Assembly: GCF_001522545.3 (NCBI RefSeq)
Contig: NC_031770.1
Span: 1,844,182-1,908,181, forward strand
DNA length: 64,000 bases
Source: Parus major
Taxonomy: Eukaryota; Chordata; Aves; Passeriformes; Paridae
Direction: 5' to 3'
Shown here in pieces: positions 1 through 13,429 of the stretch. The notes beneath the pieces were generated by a model that was not told the origin of the DNA, did no database searches, and was given only the letters and a program-made list of their open reading frames with translations. A program made the position numbers and the translations under genes. Each line of letters starts with the position of its first letter. Positions within the stretch are counted from its first letter, which is position 1.

Positions 1-2210
1 CTGTGATTTGCTTTTGTCCTGGGTTTTTGTCAGCTGTGATTCCTTTGCCTGTATGTATTTCTGGTGAATTTGATATTTCAGGGATTTATCTTAAAAATGC
101 ACTTGGGTCTACCAGATTTTTTAGGTTGATAGATCTCAGGATTAATGCAAAATTCCCTGTGAATATGGAAAGGATGGTAACCATGAAAAAATAACTTGCT
201 TGGTATTTTAAGTTGAAAAACATGCAAGTTTACCTACAATGCAGACACATATGCATTTACGTGTGTATTAGTAAGTAAGGAAGCAGAATTTTGTCAGTAG
301 GAACTACACCTTCATTCTTTCCTGTACCAAAATTAAATGTGCCTTACATATATATGTATTGAATTAAAAATAATAAGCATTTTTCTGTGGTTCACAGGAA
401 TGTTTGAGCTAGAGTGGTTTGCTAAGAGGAGGCAGTCCCAGGACAAAAGAGGGACAAGTAACATGTGACACAGACTAAAAATGTGGTTAGATTTTAATAA
501 ATTCAGCAAAATCCATTCCTAATCGAGTGGGATGAAGAGAGAGCTCCCTCTCCTGTCTGTTTGATAAAATTTATAGTGGCTATTTGTATGTTTACTTTGA
601 GGTATAAATAAAGATAACGTTTCAGTGACCTGCTGGGAAGCTTGTAATAAAAGGTTTCATCTCTCTGGAAAGAGTGAGCAGGCAGTTAAAGCTGATCTAT
701 CCTTTTTTTGAGGCATTCTGAAGCTCTTCTGTTGCACTGGTAGTGTGAAGCCTTGTTTTGAAAAAGGTACCGGCTGTGTAACCTGATTTTATAGCATGCT
801 CTGAACTAGGCACAAAACAAAGCTCCCCAAGCTTGGATAAGAAACTCTTCCAATTTTCCTGAAATTAACTCTGCCCAGTGGCAGGTTCAAGCCCTCAGGA
901 TCTTGGTTAATAATTAACTTTTTATTTTTTTGTTGTCTGAAGAACAATGCAAGTATTCAGGGCCTTCCTTCATGGAATTTGTTCAATGGCACATTTTTGA
1001 GATAGCGTTTTCTCAAAGGTACAGCCACGGTAGGTGTTGCTGGGCTGGCCCATCTGCTGCCTTTGTTACAGAGCACATACCTCATTTGTAGCTTAGATAC
1101 CCCTGGGCCTGAGCTGGATCCCAGGCAGATGTGGAGAGAGTGAGGACAAAGTTTCTGTGCTCACAGCTGAGCTTTTCCCAAAGATTTGCAACAGATCCAA
1201 GCAGTGAAGGATTAGAGGCTACTGGTGACCGAGCCATGTCATCAGAAGAAAGCAAATAAGTCATGTCATGGCTGAAATGCACCTGTGAATATGATTGTGC
1301 ATCTTCCTCTAAGAATGATTTTACAGATTATAAAGTCTTTTTTTTTCTGGGAAATCTGGGCATTCCTGTATAGATCAGTGACCAGTGTGACTTGGTTGCA
1401 AGCTCATTTTATACAGAAGCTTAATGCAGGTTCCTTCCTGTGTCTATACATGAAAGTGCTTTGCTTCTCTTCCCTCTGTTCCATGTCCCATCACTGCTAC
1501 AGCTTCTGGTTTGCATGGGCTGCTGAGTCCCATGACAGCAAGGATCATCATCAGTCACCCATGGATTCATCCAGGGGTTAAACCCAAAGGTCAGGCCGGT
1601 AAGTGACCACAGGGCTGGACAATGTGTCCCTGCCCTGAGCCCTGACTGGCAAAGTCCCTCTCTGGGACCTGCCTTGGAACAGCAGAAGGAGCAGGAAAAT
1701 GGCTCCTGGGCCAGAGCACAAAGCAATTTGACACAGGATGTGCCAAATGCCAAGGGGTTTTTAGGCAGCAGCTGGAGGAGTCTTTGCTGGGAGCTGTGGG
1801 GAGCTCAGTACCTGGCTGCACAGAGCCCAGGTGACAAGGACAACTGTCTGTTCCCTGACACAGCTGCGTGGGTCATTGGGCTTGTGCTGAACGAGGGTGT
1901 GGGAATGGCACCTTCTGCAGGGATAACATCACGTGTGCCCTGAGTGCTGGGTGAGAACACAGCTCATTTCCACACGTGTTTCAGAACTCTATTGCTTGAT
2001 GGTTTCCTCTGCTCGGGCTCATGACTGACTGCATGAAAACTAAATCAAACTCAGTTTTTGGACAGGTCTGTTTCCTGTTGTGATCTCTACATGATGGTAA
2101 AGGTACTTGGATTGGGGAAAAGAAACTGAGCTGAGGCAAGAAAAGGAGGGAGAAAAGCAACAGGTTGTACACTCAGCCTATTCCCCCTCCCTTTTTTGAA
2201 GGGGAACAGC

Positions 2211-2239
2211 CTTAAATAAATTAACACTTAAATAAATTA
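2211..2239. repeat. Short AT-rich tandem duplication (16-bp unit)
   Basis: CTTAAATAAATTAACA is followed by a second CTTAAATAAATTA. About 1.8 copies. Confidence 0.85.
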
Positions 2240-3314
2240 GCCTCATTTCAGGCCAGAATGTCAAAGAAGAATGAAAGAATTGCCCTCATTGTTCATTGCC
2301 TTACTCAAAGCAAGTTTTTAATCCACAAACCAGATAAAAACTTTCCAGATAGAGCTTGCCTCCCACATACCCTGAGCTATATTCTTCAGGAGCATCACAC
2401 TGATTATGGCTTTTCCTTGAGATCGATGTTATATCAAATAATAATTATTATTATAAAGTTTTTGCCCACATGCTTGTTCTGCTGGAGTTTTTCTGGCATC
2501 AGAGTAACTCAGACTAATCATCAGAGTGCAGTCACCCCACTCTGCTTCCCTGCAAACCCCTGCCCTCCTCAGTAGCAAACTAGTTTTAAGTCTGTTATAA
2601 AGCAACTTGGATTCCAGACACAGCAATGAACTCAGATTGAATTAATTATATTCTGTGAACTTCAGAACTCAGTTAAGTCATTTCATTTTTCATAGTTCTG
2701 AACAAAAAGCAAACGAGGCAATGACAGAGGCTTGAGTGTTGGCAATAATAAGTTTGTATTTTGCTGTATAATTACTATCTCATTAATTCTAACTGTTGAA
2801 GAGCAGCTGCTGACTGTTGGTACCAATTTACTTTATGACTAAACCAATGGTCTTGTTCAACAAATGAATTGAGGTTATTTTCAGGAAGAAAGCATTAGGA
2901 ATATTTACAGAGCTATAGCAGTGATTAATAACAAGAGTTATTTACCAGCCCCCCCCACCCCGAATTTAAAAGTCCAGACTTACCAGAAAACATGGCTACA
3001 AGCTGTTCACCTTTCAGCTGTGTTTCTGCAGACTCCAGTGCTGCTTGCAGCCTCACTAACATTTGCAGTCACTTCAGACACCCTGTGCTGGGATAGATGC
3101 TGCCTGATGTGAAATCACTTTAAAAGAAAAGCCTGGTGAGCGCTGCCTTGCGCCCAGACCTTTCTGCCTTTGCTCCCAGTTTGCCACAATTACTTCGCTA
3201 AAGCGATTCCTCAGGCTGGGGCAGTAATCTAAGAGCAGATTAATTTGTCACTGACTGCAAAAGGAGGCGAGTGGAGAGGAGGAAGAGTTCTCTCCCTGCT
3301 CTCAAATCCCCTCT

Positions 3315-3405
3315 GAGGTCCCCAAAGCGCGGCGCTGCCACCGGCACGGGGGCACAGCTTCCTCGGCTCAGGCCTACTGTGCCGCCGGCTGCTCCCGGCA
3401 TGGCA
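3315..3405. promoter_or_regulatory. Small CpG cluster
   Basis: Nine CpGs in about 90 bp (AAGCGCGGCGCTGCC, CACCGGCACGG, GCCGCCGGCTGC, CCCGGCATGG). Flanks are CpG-poor. No recognised gene is attached. It is either a residual islet or a GC-rich regulatory segment. Confidence 0.3.
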
Positions 3406-6400
3406 GCTCCCAGCTTGTTTCTCAAACGCAAAAGCATCTGCTCCTCCAAAAGTTTTGGAAGCACCGGGGAGATAGCCGAGAATTAGAAGGAAAATACAAG
3501 TTTTCTATAGGAAACAGCGTGGCAGTCCTCACTTTGTTATTCACTTGATAAGCAGAGTCTTTTTGACAGTCCTAACCTTCTAAACTATAGGTCCTGCTGA
3601 GCCCAGCGTGAGTCAAACGCTGGGTACCATCTGTCAGAGCTTTAGTGAGGGTTTTTTTCCCCCCTCTCTTCTCTTTTGCCACAATCTGCTAAGAGGGGTG
3701 CGGAATAGAAGTTGCTTTCCTACCCTTAAATGAGAAAATAAGGAAATTCAATCAGAAGCATTAAAGAAATCCTGCTGTTTGCAAAAAAACTCGGCAGGCA
3801 GTGGCCAGGAGGACAGATTATTCTATGTTCTTAAAGATTTTAAAAATAAGTATATAACATATATGCCTTGGGAAGTGGGAAGAAAATCTAAACCCCCAAA
3901 CTGAGTAGATTATTTTGAAAAATGAGTTTATGTGAAGTGTGGTATTGACAGGAGTTTTGAAGTGATGCACAGTTCAGAGGTTTCAGCTGTTTTCCTAAAG
4001 GAACACTCTGAAAGGATATTCCAAATTTCTCATTGATGGACATTTAATAAGAGGAGCTGGCAGAGAAGAAATGCCCCCCTGCTGCATTGGAAAAGAATTA
4101 CCAAAGGGACATTTTTATGTCTCATTAGTTTATATTCAGCCCTAAATTAGCACCTGTTCTGAACTCTGTCAAAGTTTGCTGGGACTTTAGAGACACAAAT
4201 GATTATTTCTCTTTAATGGATTGCCAACAGAGGGGTTTGAGGTTGTTGCAACACAGGTGGAAAGGAGAATATAACAGAGGAAGTGTCCTGATTTTCCAGG
4301 GCTGTGTGAGATCTGCATTTACCTGTGTTGCTCTGCAAGGTGCAGCTGGGTTTTGCCTTCTTCTGCTTGCACAAGTGGCTATTTAAGAACCCCAAGAACC
4401 ACAGCAGTTGCTAATAAAGTTGGAATAAAGAGGTGGAAAATTCTTTCAAGTCATGGATTTTTGTTGTGCACCAGCCTGTGTTTCGTAGGGTAGTGTGGGA
4501 CTGAAGCTGTTTTGTGTTAGACACTGCAGTGTCAGCAGTGACACAGCCCTGTGTGTCACAGCCGCTCCTGGGGGGACATTTCCTGCTTTTCTTGTCTTTT
4601 CTCCCTCAGCTTTATAAACTGAAGGAAATGTTTAGCCTTCACAACTGGGTTTGTGACTCCACCTGGACACTTGTGTCAGCAGTGCTCAGTTTTCACTTGA
4701 AATGATTGTTATCAACCACAGAAATTCAGGCTATAATTGTGCATGAAGTTTTGTTTGAGGTCTGAATTTTAGAAAGCAGAAATTCTTAATTACCAACATG
4801 CTTAGGTCTCCTTTTACTGTATCACATTCTACCTCTGCTGAGTTGCATCACATAATTTCAATTTGTGTCAATTTAGCAGAAGAGATCTGTGGCTGTGAGC
4901 ACAGATGGAAAAAGTTCCAATGCAATTTTATTGTTTCTTTAGCAATCCTATATTGCTGTTATAAAAGGTCAGCAGTTTGATTTTAATGAGCATTCTGGTC
5001 TCCTTGCAATTTTATACTCATGCAATTTTGCTTAATACATGCAAACACTTGTGCTTGACACAGGTGGGGAGGGAATCAGTGAGATTCAGAATTTGGTGTT
5101 TGTCTCTTGTTGTGAGCAGAGGTGTTAAAATGTACAATTTGGGTACAAGCAGAGGTTATAAAAGTTGTGGTGTGTGGCAGAAGCAGTTTGCATGGAGAAA
5201 TGGCTTTAAAGGCTTGAGTGGGCAGCTGTGCCTGTGCTTGTTGTCTTTGGGTTTGAATGTAGGATTTGAACATAAGGTGATGTTGTGCCTGTCCCTATAT
5301 TAGGTGGCAATCATGTGTACAGTACATTTTTGTCCAGATTCCATTTTCATCCTCCTTGCCTGTGTTTGCTGTGGCAATGGGCAGGGACAAACGAGAGCTG
5401 AGCTCTTTGTCCCTGCTGCTGGGGAGCACTGCTCGGTGGGAACCCCTTCCTGAGGGGCTTCAGGCCATGCAGGCAGGGTGCAAGGGAGGCAGAAAAGATT
5501 CAAGGAGAGAGAAGCAGAACTGTCCAGTGAAAGCTGATGTTTTTAATTGCTCTCTCAGTAATAATCTGTATTTTTTGCAGGCAGCATAAAGGATGTGTTT
5601 CTCACCGTGCTGCATCATCACAGCCATGCTGCCATACAGGGTGGTTCTGTGGCCTCTTTTTCTGTTCTGCTGAGCAACACTTAAATCCATGTGCTTCCTT
5701 TTGGGATGAACATCACTGATTTAATGTGTATTCTAGACCTGGAGTTTTCCATGGAACAGGGAAAGCTGCGAGCGCATCAGCTGGGCGCTTTCGCAGCAGT
5801 TGTCTCTCTCTTCTTGAAAAGACCACAGTTCTGGGGTCAAATCACATTCTTTTGATGTAATTAATAAAAGTGCATGAGAATTAGTTGCACTTCATCTTGC
5901 CAGGCTCAATGTGTGAATCTGAAGGGCTTTTGTAGTTAAACTGCTGGACTTTGTGGATGTCACTTTATTCAATTTGTAACAAATTGTGAGAGCACTTTGA
6001 AGCCTTTAGACAGTGCAGCAGTCACTCCAGGATATCTGGTATTTTATGGATGTTTAGGAAGGGCCATGTACTTTGATAAAATAACATTTATTTTCCATCA
6101 GCATCACTGCTGGTGATGGAGGTGTCTATGAAGTGCTGCTCATTTTCCTATCTTTAATTTAAAATAGTTATTTAAATCAGTTGACTGTGTTGGTAAAAAG
6201 GATGATGTGCAGAACACAGAATAGTTTTATTCTATGTTGTATCTTAGGTGATACAAATACTGCCTTGTCTGATATTATGTCTGAACTAACTAAAAATGAG
6301 CAGATAGATGTGGGTTTTACACCAGCTAATTCTCCTTTTTGCTACAGGAAAAAATTTTCTACAGGCTTTTGCTTCATAAACTTATTGGCTTAAATGACTA

Positions 6401-7785
6401 GTTTGACACAGACCTATTTAGTAGGTATTATTTATTACTATTATATTAGAATTGTGGAAGACTCTTAGGCTTCTCTTTAAATTTTAAATACTGTAGGAAA
6501 ACCTAAGTCAGTCCTGATCCCAGAGCCATTAATTTTAGTGGCATAACTGCCTTTAATTTAGTGAGCCCTGAGGCTTTGTGCTATAGATATCAAGTGATGT
6601 TTTTAGAGAATGCAGAGTGAAAATATCTTTTCAGGAAAAAACCACAAATTTTGCCTTCCTCTTTTCAAAGCTAAAATTACACCTCAAAGTTGCCACGAGT
6701 TTTATGTAAATATAAATATTTCTGAAGTGCACTCCAAGAGGAGAGCTTCTTTTCATTTATGAAAATCATTGAATGAGTAGTTAACAGCACCTTAAAATTT
6801 GCTGTCAGTGTAAAATATATTTTCATGGCATTTGTACAGCACAGATGTTTGTCATGTAATGTCTTGTGTTACTTATATCCCTAAGCCCAACGTGCTTGAT
6901 GGGATTTCTCCACATTTTTCATGCTGGCTGACATAAAACTGCTGTTAGAGGCACAGGGTGATTACATTTGCATATGACTGGGGGAATTTACACTGATATT
7001 TGACTTTTGGTCTCACACAAATTACTGGTGTCCAATTTGGCAGAAGTAAAATTCCTGACCTTTGAAATGTTCATTTTCAAGTGTCCAATGGGATCATTAC
7101 AGGCATTGCAGTGTTTTATATTTATTTACTGTATTTTATATTTATATATTGTTTAATGCTTTGGGATAGTTTGAGTTCCTCAGTTCCTTGCTGTGGATAC
7201 TGGTAGATATTTTCCACTGCATATGAGGGTTGCTGATTTGTGATAGCATTTTACAATTTTCCATGCTTTCTCTTCCATGAGTAGCTTAGTCTTTTTTTAG
7301 GAAAAGCCTCTCTTTTACTTGTAAATGTCCCTAATTAACTAAGGCTGAGATGATTTGATTTGCATATAACTTTCCATCTTGTGATCTGCTCTGGAGGGGT
7401 CCCAAAAATGGAATAGTTTTGAGAAGGGATTTCTTCAGGTGGTGCCCTCCCAACAGCCTGAAATCCTTCCTAATATTCTAAAAATAAGCAGCAAACAGGA
7501 GCCCATTCTACCTCACTGCTAAATAAGGCTGCATGTGTCCAACAATATTTAATAAAATCCAAGTTAATAGAGCTGAATCCTTCCAGAACTTTTTGTTCCA
7601 ACAATCTCTGCTGCCCAGTTTTAGTTCTGGGAGCATCAATTTGCTGTTCAGAGCCCTGTTACCTGCTGGAACACAGGATGTGCCCCAGCAAAACAACAGG
7701 AGCGAGTTAATAACACTTCAAGGTTGATCCGCCCTTTATCCCAGAATTCGTTCTGTATGTCTTTCTATTGATCTGACTCATGCAG

Positions 7786-7990
7786 CTTTTTGTCACCTGG
7801 GAATTAACAATTCAATGTTTTATTTGACCATTTATCTCTTTAGCAAAATTGTTGCAATCTCTTTGACCTTTTGCGATGTTTATGACAAGGTGTTTGCAGT
7901 TAATTGCGCTCGTAAAAGGGTAAAGCTCAGACCGGGTCTAATACCTGCAAGGAGCCAACCAAGATTCCTTACAAAAACATTCTAAGCTCT
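7786..7990. promoter_or_regulatory. Candidate conserved non-coding element
   Basis: Unique AT-rich sequence with a CACCTG E-box (7794-7799), a nuclear-receptor-like TTTGACCTTTTGCG (7862-7875), AATTAAC and TTAATTGCGC motifs, and an unusual run of CpGs for such AT-rich DNA. It lacks repeats and coding potential. Conservation is inferred from texture only. Confidence 0.25.
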
Positions 7991-8715
7991 AATCTGAGCA
8001 TTCAGTTTGTTTTCAGTATTATTAAAAGAAATCAAATCTCGCTTCAGGCACACCACTCAATTGTTAATCTGGTATAAATCTTACCGTGCCAGTGGAATTC
8101 AGGCGCTGCCCCTGATTTCCTCAGCTGCTGAACTGGAAATTGGTAATCTGGAAATTATTGTCTTCACAAAGCCTTACAATTATTTAATAAGGAACTGGGA
8201 AAAAATTACTTCAGTGGCACAGTGGTGTGAAATTTCACAAAACAGGACCAAAATCTCACTAATACCAATACTGTGTAAATCAAACCAATCACTGGAGAAA
8301 ACTTGAATTATTTCCTTGACTAGTGAAATATTACTAACTCCCAAAGTCTGGTTTTTCCCTCTGTGTCTGACTGCTCTCCTGTTATCAAACCCAGCTTTGC
8401 TGCTTTTCCAGCTGTGCCTTTCCCACAGCTCCGAGCCCGTTCCCTGAGCTTCCATGGCTTTTCCAAGGCCTCGCTTTAACCGATAAGGCCCGAGGTGCTT
8501 GGCTTATTCACATCTGCTGCTTTCCTGGAGGTCAATCAAACAGTTCTGCATTCAAGGAGTAATGGGGTCTTACAAAGGAAAACAATTATTTCACTTGAAA
8601 TCTATTGATCTGGTTTCTGTGGTTCATGTGGTGTTTTGGGTGCAGAACAGTTGCTTGAAACAATTTGAGATCAATTCAAGTGTAACTGAATCAATAGATA
8701 ACCATAACTGAAACG

Positions 8716-8877
8716 CTGCTCTTGCTTTTTATAAGAGCAGAGTTTTTGCTCCTGACAGTAAAATGAGAATGCTAAGAGCAAGCAAAACAGTTGGAATTGG
8801 AAGCTCTTGTGTACTAGTGACAAGTAACTTTTAGTAGTATGTGCCTGAATTTCAGTCTAAAGAAAAGCTTTAGACTG
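8716..8877. repeat. Two nearby short hairpins
   Basis: CTGCTCTT at 8716-8723 pairs with AAGAGCAG at 8733-8740. CAGTCTAAAG at 8853-8862 pairs with CTTTAGACTG at 8868-8877 with a 5-nt loop. Both are perfect. The segment between them is AT-rich unique sequence. Confidence 0.75.
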
Positions 8878-9950
8878 CAAAATGAAAGCAGGGATTTGTT
8901 ATTTTAAAAATAATTTTAAAAAATGCTTCTCAAAGAGTTAATTTTTGCTCTGAGTATCAAAACATCCAATGATAAATTCACCAGGTTTATGATAGTGTTC
9001 AGAATGTCATCACCATTATATAATTTTGCCTCAAGGAGTAAAATTTACATTTTTAAAATTACCTTACTTTCACAATAAATGCTGCTGCTAGAGATTGGTG
9101 ATTTTATAACCAGGTCTCCTTTCTATGTTGCCCACAGAGTTTGGTTTTATTTTACTCATTTTTCTGTTTGCTCCAGTTCTCTTTTCTGTTGAGAGTTTAT
9201 TCAAGCAGAAAATTTCTGACCATTCAAAAGAAGTTTGAAAACAATGGATGGGGAAAGGCAATCAGGGTATCAGAAGATGTATTTTGACATTAACTCTTTG
9301 TCTGCTGCTGGAGCACAGACTGGCAACTAAATTAATGGAGCAGGGGAAGCTTTTGGTAAAGCAGTTATTAAATACAATCACTTCATCCTGCTCATGGAAA
9401 ATGTTGTTTTGGAAATCTTTCCTGTAAAATGTTCAGTGCTGATAAAAATCTGATGGACACTAAAACAGGCAAGGTTCTTTCCAGCTCTGTGGAATCAGCA
9501 AATTACTTTTTCTGCAGGGATAGGAACATTTTGGGATCCACAGGATGCAGATTGCAACTAATTTTCTGATTCTTCCATTGTTGTGGGCAAGGGCAGCAAC
9601 TGTAGCAGAGTAATGAATAAAAAGTGATAGGCAAAAAGTCTAAAAGCCTTTTTATGCTTTTCTGAAATTTATTTCAATTGAGAAATTTGTTTCAGTTGCT
9701 CTTTTGCATCTTGCTATTTCGCTTTCCTAAAACAATGATTTGACAAATGATTGGTAGTGGATATTAGGACAAATCTTCCCCATCACAAATATAAATAACA
9801 AGAGATTTCCACAAAACACCATTAAAATTTTGGTGCACTTTAAGCAGCTTTCAAATGCCCAATTGTCCCTGGGAAGAGCATTTTGGGTGTGTGTGTGAGC
9901 CAAAATGTTCAGAGAAACCTGCTGGTTTTACACAAATGCATTTTGTAGAC

Positions 9951-9995
9951 AGAAATGTATAAATGTATAAATATAAATGTAGAAATGTAGGCAGA
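9951..9995. repeat. Degenerate ATAAATGTA-type repeat
   Basis: About five loose copies of a 9-11 bp unit resembling AAATGTATAAATGTA, degenerating toward the right. Confidence 0.6.
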
Positions 9996-10860
9996 AATGC
10001 ATAAAGCATGGCACAAAGAACTGGGGTGGATTCAGTCCTCTGAGCCTGGGTGGTGTGAACTGCCCTAAACAAATTCAGTGAGACACTTCAGATATTCTGA
10101 TATGATTTAGTTGTTAGGTCATGCCTAAAATTACTGATTTTGGCAGAAATATTGTTATTCAAGAAGAAACTGTAATAAAATACTTGCTTTAGAGTCTCCT
10201 GGATCTTCAGACTGGTGACTGTCTGGTTATACAGAGAATTTGGTATTTTTAAAAACCTCTTTACAGGTATTGTGCAGCAGCCAGTGAAGGGTTTTTAATA
10301 TTGTGTCCCAAAATTAGGAGCTGTGCTGTGCCCGGGCTGCATCAGATGATGCAACCTGCATCAGACTGAGAGGAGTTTTTATAATGCAATAAATGGCATA
10401 GAGAGGATTAAACTGCGTTGATCTTGAAATTGGAAATTGAAAAGTAGGCTCAGCCTTTCTGCTGCACTGGATGAAGATGGAGAGAAATAATATTTATGAT
10501 TTGCTGCTCAGGTTTCAGTTGCTAAAGAGCATCAGGCTGCCCAAGCTGTTGGTGCTCTGTCTCTCAGAAGGGTCAGTGGGAACAATAGGCAGAACTTTGG
10601 GGTTTTTCCCAAAGCAAATAGCGTTCGAAGCTTTTGTCAGTGTCCGGCATTGCTGATCGAGCAGCTCCAGAGATCAGAGCTTCTGCTGGACAAGCCCTGG
10701 GGGATTGAGCAGCTCTGGAGCCGCTGGGTGCACGGCACTCAGCCCCTGCCATGGAAACCAGCCCTCAGCATCCTACACCTCATTCTCCAGCCTCCCTCTG
10801 GGGGGAACTCACTCTGAATTTAGGGATAACCTTCTTTAGATTTAGGTTCATCTCTTACCT

Positions 10861-10945
10861 CTCGGAGCGCTCTGCCTGGTGGCTCCGCAGCGGCGCAGGA
10901 CGGAGCCGAGCTCCGCTCGTGGGGAGGGGACGGGAGCTGTCCCCA
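10861..10945. promoter_or_regulatory. Small CpG cluster
   Basis: Ten CpGs occur in roughly 75 bp (GGAGCGC, CCGCAGCGGCGCAGGACGG and neighbours) inside otherwise CpG-poor DNA. It is too short for a formal CpG island. No open frame with family similarity accompanies it. A GC-rich regulatory element is possible. Confidence 0.3.
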
Positions 10946-11078
10946 GAACCTGCCCTGGCCTCTGCCTGTCTCGTGTGCAGACCTTCAGCCCTACCTTAGC
11001 TAACAGATCTTCCCAATTAGGACTGCTAATCTGAGGGATCCTTTTGGAAAAGAGAATTGGAGTTAATATTCAACCTGC

Positions 11079-11094
11079 TTTTTTTTTTTTTTTT
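11079..11094. repeat. T16 homopolymer
   Basis: Sixteen uninterrupted T followed by CCTTCC. No SINE or LINE body is recognisable beside it. Confidence 0.95.
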
Positions 11095-12745
11095 CCTTCC
11101 ACCTTTCTTCATTTGAATGTGGAAGTTAAAACATTCTGTCCTTAGAACTAAATGACTTCACTGGGAGGTAAATAATGCTAAGGAGAAAATGGAATGTTTG
11201 TTGGTGATTCTCATTTAACACACCAAGTGGAATATCACAATTCATTTAGGTAACAGACTGCTACAGAGACTAATTAGAAACTGTGAAAGTCAGGAATCAT
11301 AAGGTGTAGTGAATCTTCTAATTAGCTGGGGATTAAAAGCTCACAGAAAATCAAGATGCAGAGGGTCACAGCGTGGAAGGGAGGACTTGTCACGGGTGAA
11401 CAGATAAATGCTGTGCCAGGGATGTTCTTTTCCCACATGTGACATCCAAAGAAACACTGATCCCACAGCCCACCTGCCCTTATGGCACAAGGGGCAGAGT
11501 GGAAAAGATGATTTAGAGTTACACTGATGTCCTTCTCCCTTGCCTGTTGTAGGAGAGAGTTACCCAGCCTGGACATTACAGCTCTCACCTGGCTTATGGG
11601 ACAGGCCTGAAGGGATGAGGAGGGATTGGTGGAGGAGCACTTTAATTTCTTACTAGTTTTACCATGAAAAGGGAAATTAGGCAAGATTGTGTAGTTCTGA
11701 GATAAAGTGAACTTGCCAGCTTGTTGCATTTGCACACTTTCCAGTTTAATCATCTGGGAAACCTCATTACCTTTCCTTTGTGATACTTGGGGTGCCACAG
11801 GTTTCCTGCCAGCCCCAAGATAGGTTTCCTAGGGGTTTTTTGCTTCAAGCACCATTAACTTTTTAAAAGCCCAGGTTAAAAATATCAGCTCTACACTACA
11901 TCTGGAAAATGCTTATCTTTGTATGGCTAATCCTGAGACTAGGAATTATAAGAAAACTGAAGGAAATGGATAAAACATCAGCAAACAGCTTCAATATTTT
12001 TTGGTTTCCAATTGTTCTCTTCACCAAAACCCCATATCATTTTAGAGCTCCGTGGGCACAGACACAGAGTGACCAAGGCAGGCTGTACTTTGGAGATGAG
12101 AGCATGATTTTGAAGCCTTGGTGGTTTCCAGAGTCTGTTTTTCAGTGTCTGTTCATTACAAAACCACAAAAAGACCCTGAGAGGAAGATTCCAAAGTGAC
12201 CAAATGCCTGTGCAGTTGGACCTTTCCAAGTCTGCACCATTCCCAGTCAGGGTTTGCAGATGCAAAGTGTATCCAAATGACCATTTACAAATCATTAGTA
12301 ATTGGGCTACCCTACCATAGATTAACTCAAGTAAGAAGAAGCTATAATTTCTTTTTAGTCATAGGGTGTGCTATTTCTGGCTTTTAAATCTATAAAAATG
12401 CTTGTTAGGTGTATCACATCACTGTGGCTTTTAATGATTTGATAGCAATCAGAAAGTCTGCATTTGGTTCTAAGAAAGTCACAAGAATGAAATTGGATGG
12501 AATATATTCTAAATATAATTTAAAAACAGTGGATAAATGTTCCTTGTCCCTCTGATGTGCCAATATCAGCACTTTGTGGTTCTTGTCATTCTTGACAAGT
12601 CCTAAGGAAGCAGGTTAATCCAGCTCTCTGAATTCCCTTGGGGATTCCTTGGAACTTTTAGCTTTGCCCTGGATGTTTATAAGTTCTCCTGAAAGCCAAA
12701 TTTTCCCAAAACAGATGGGACAGCAGAATTTCTACTATTACATTG

Positions 12746-12771
12746 GTTCCACCCATGGCAGTGGGTGGAAC
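12746..12771. repeat. Perfect hairpin, 10-bp stem and 6-nt loop
   Basis: GTTCCACCCA at 12746-12755 pairs with TGGGTGGAAC at 12762-12771 around TGGCAG. Two wobble pairs could extend the stem. Confidence 0.85.
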
Positions 12772-13243
12772 TGGATCCACTTGAAGATCCCTCCCAGCCC
12801 AAACCATGCCACGACTCTGTGGTTTAGGTAGAAGCAGTGTGGTGTGAGTGGCCCCTGGGCATTGGTTTTCTGTGCTTTTTGCTGCCTGGGGCTGACACAC
12901 TTCCTAGTAAAAGTTCACTTTCCAACAAATGTAGCATCTTAATTCATTTAGTGAGGTGTAAGACTGAAAATTCAGAACAAATTGTAACAATGTATGTCCT
13001 TGCTGTATAGGGTCATCTCATAAAGGAATTAGGCTTGAGAGCCTTTCAAACACAGCTTTTCCTAGCACAGTGAGTTTGATTCTCTTACATTACATTGTAT
13101 CTGAAACTGTAGCTCTTAGATTCCTGTGTCTGGAGCTGTTTCTTAGGGGATGGTCCCATGATGCGCTTACCCTAAATTTGATCTTGTCTGCAACGCTGGT
13201 TAATGTGATTTCTCTTTGGGAATTGGTGTTTGAACTCCGAAGA

Positions 13244-13275
13244 CAGAAGTTTCCCTGGGAAAAGGGAAACTTCTG
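13244..13275. repeat. Perfect hairpin, 12-bp stem and 8-nt loop
   Basis: CAGAAGTTTCCC at 13244-13255 pairs exactly with GGGAAACTTCTG at 13264-13275. The arms resemble the TTCN3GAA/GGAAAC class of sites, but no function can be assigned from sequence. Confidence 0.9.
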
Positions 13276-13429
13276 AGCAGGCAGATCTGCCCTTGTTCAG
13301 GCTGGAGAGAAGAAAGTTTCTGTGGCCCTTTGGCTGTGTCCCACAGGTGCTTAAACAGAGTCTGATAATTGTGTTTTATGAGCATGTTTGTCCAGCAGCT
13401 CTCTGATGTGCCAGTGCTATAGCAAGTGC

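Larger units (their letters stand above)
1..8500. other. Intergenic DNA
   Basis: No credible coding sequence on either strand; all open frames are short and lack family similarity. Contents are the duplication at 2211-2239, an AATAATTATTATT tract near 2436-2455, a C8-type run near 2951, the CpG cluster at 3.3 kb and the candidate element near 7.8 kb. Otherwise AT-rich unique sequence. Confidence 0.7.

Noticed and set aside
11322..11798. 158-codon minus-strand frame
   Set aside because: No recognised domain, splice context or promoter; within chance expectation.
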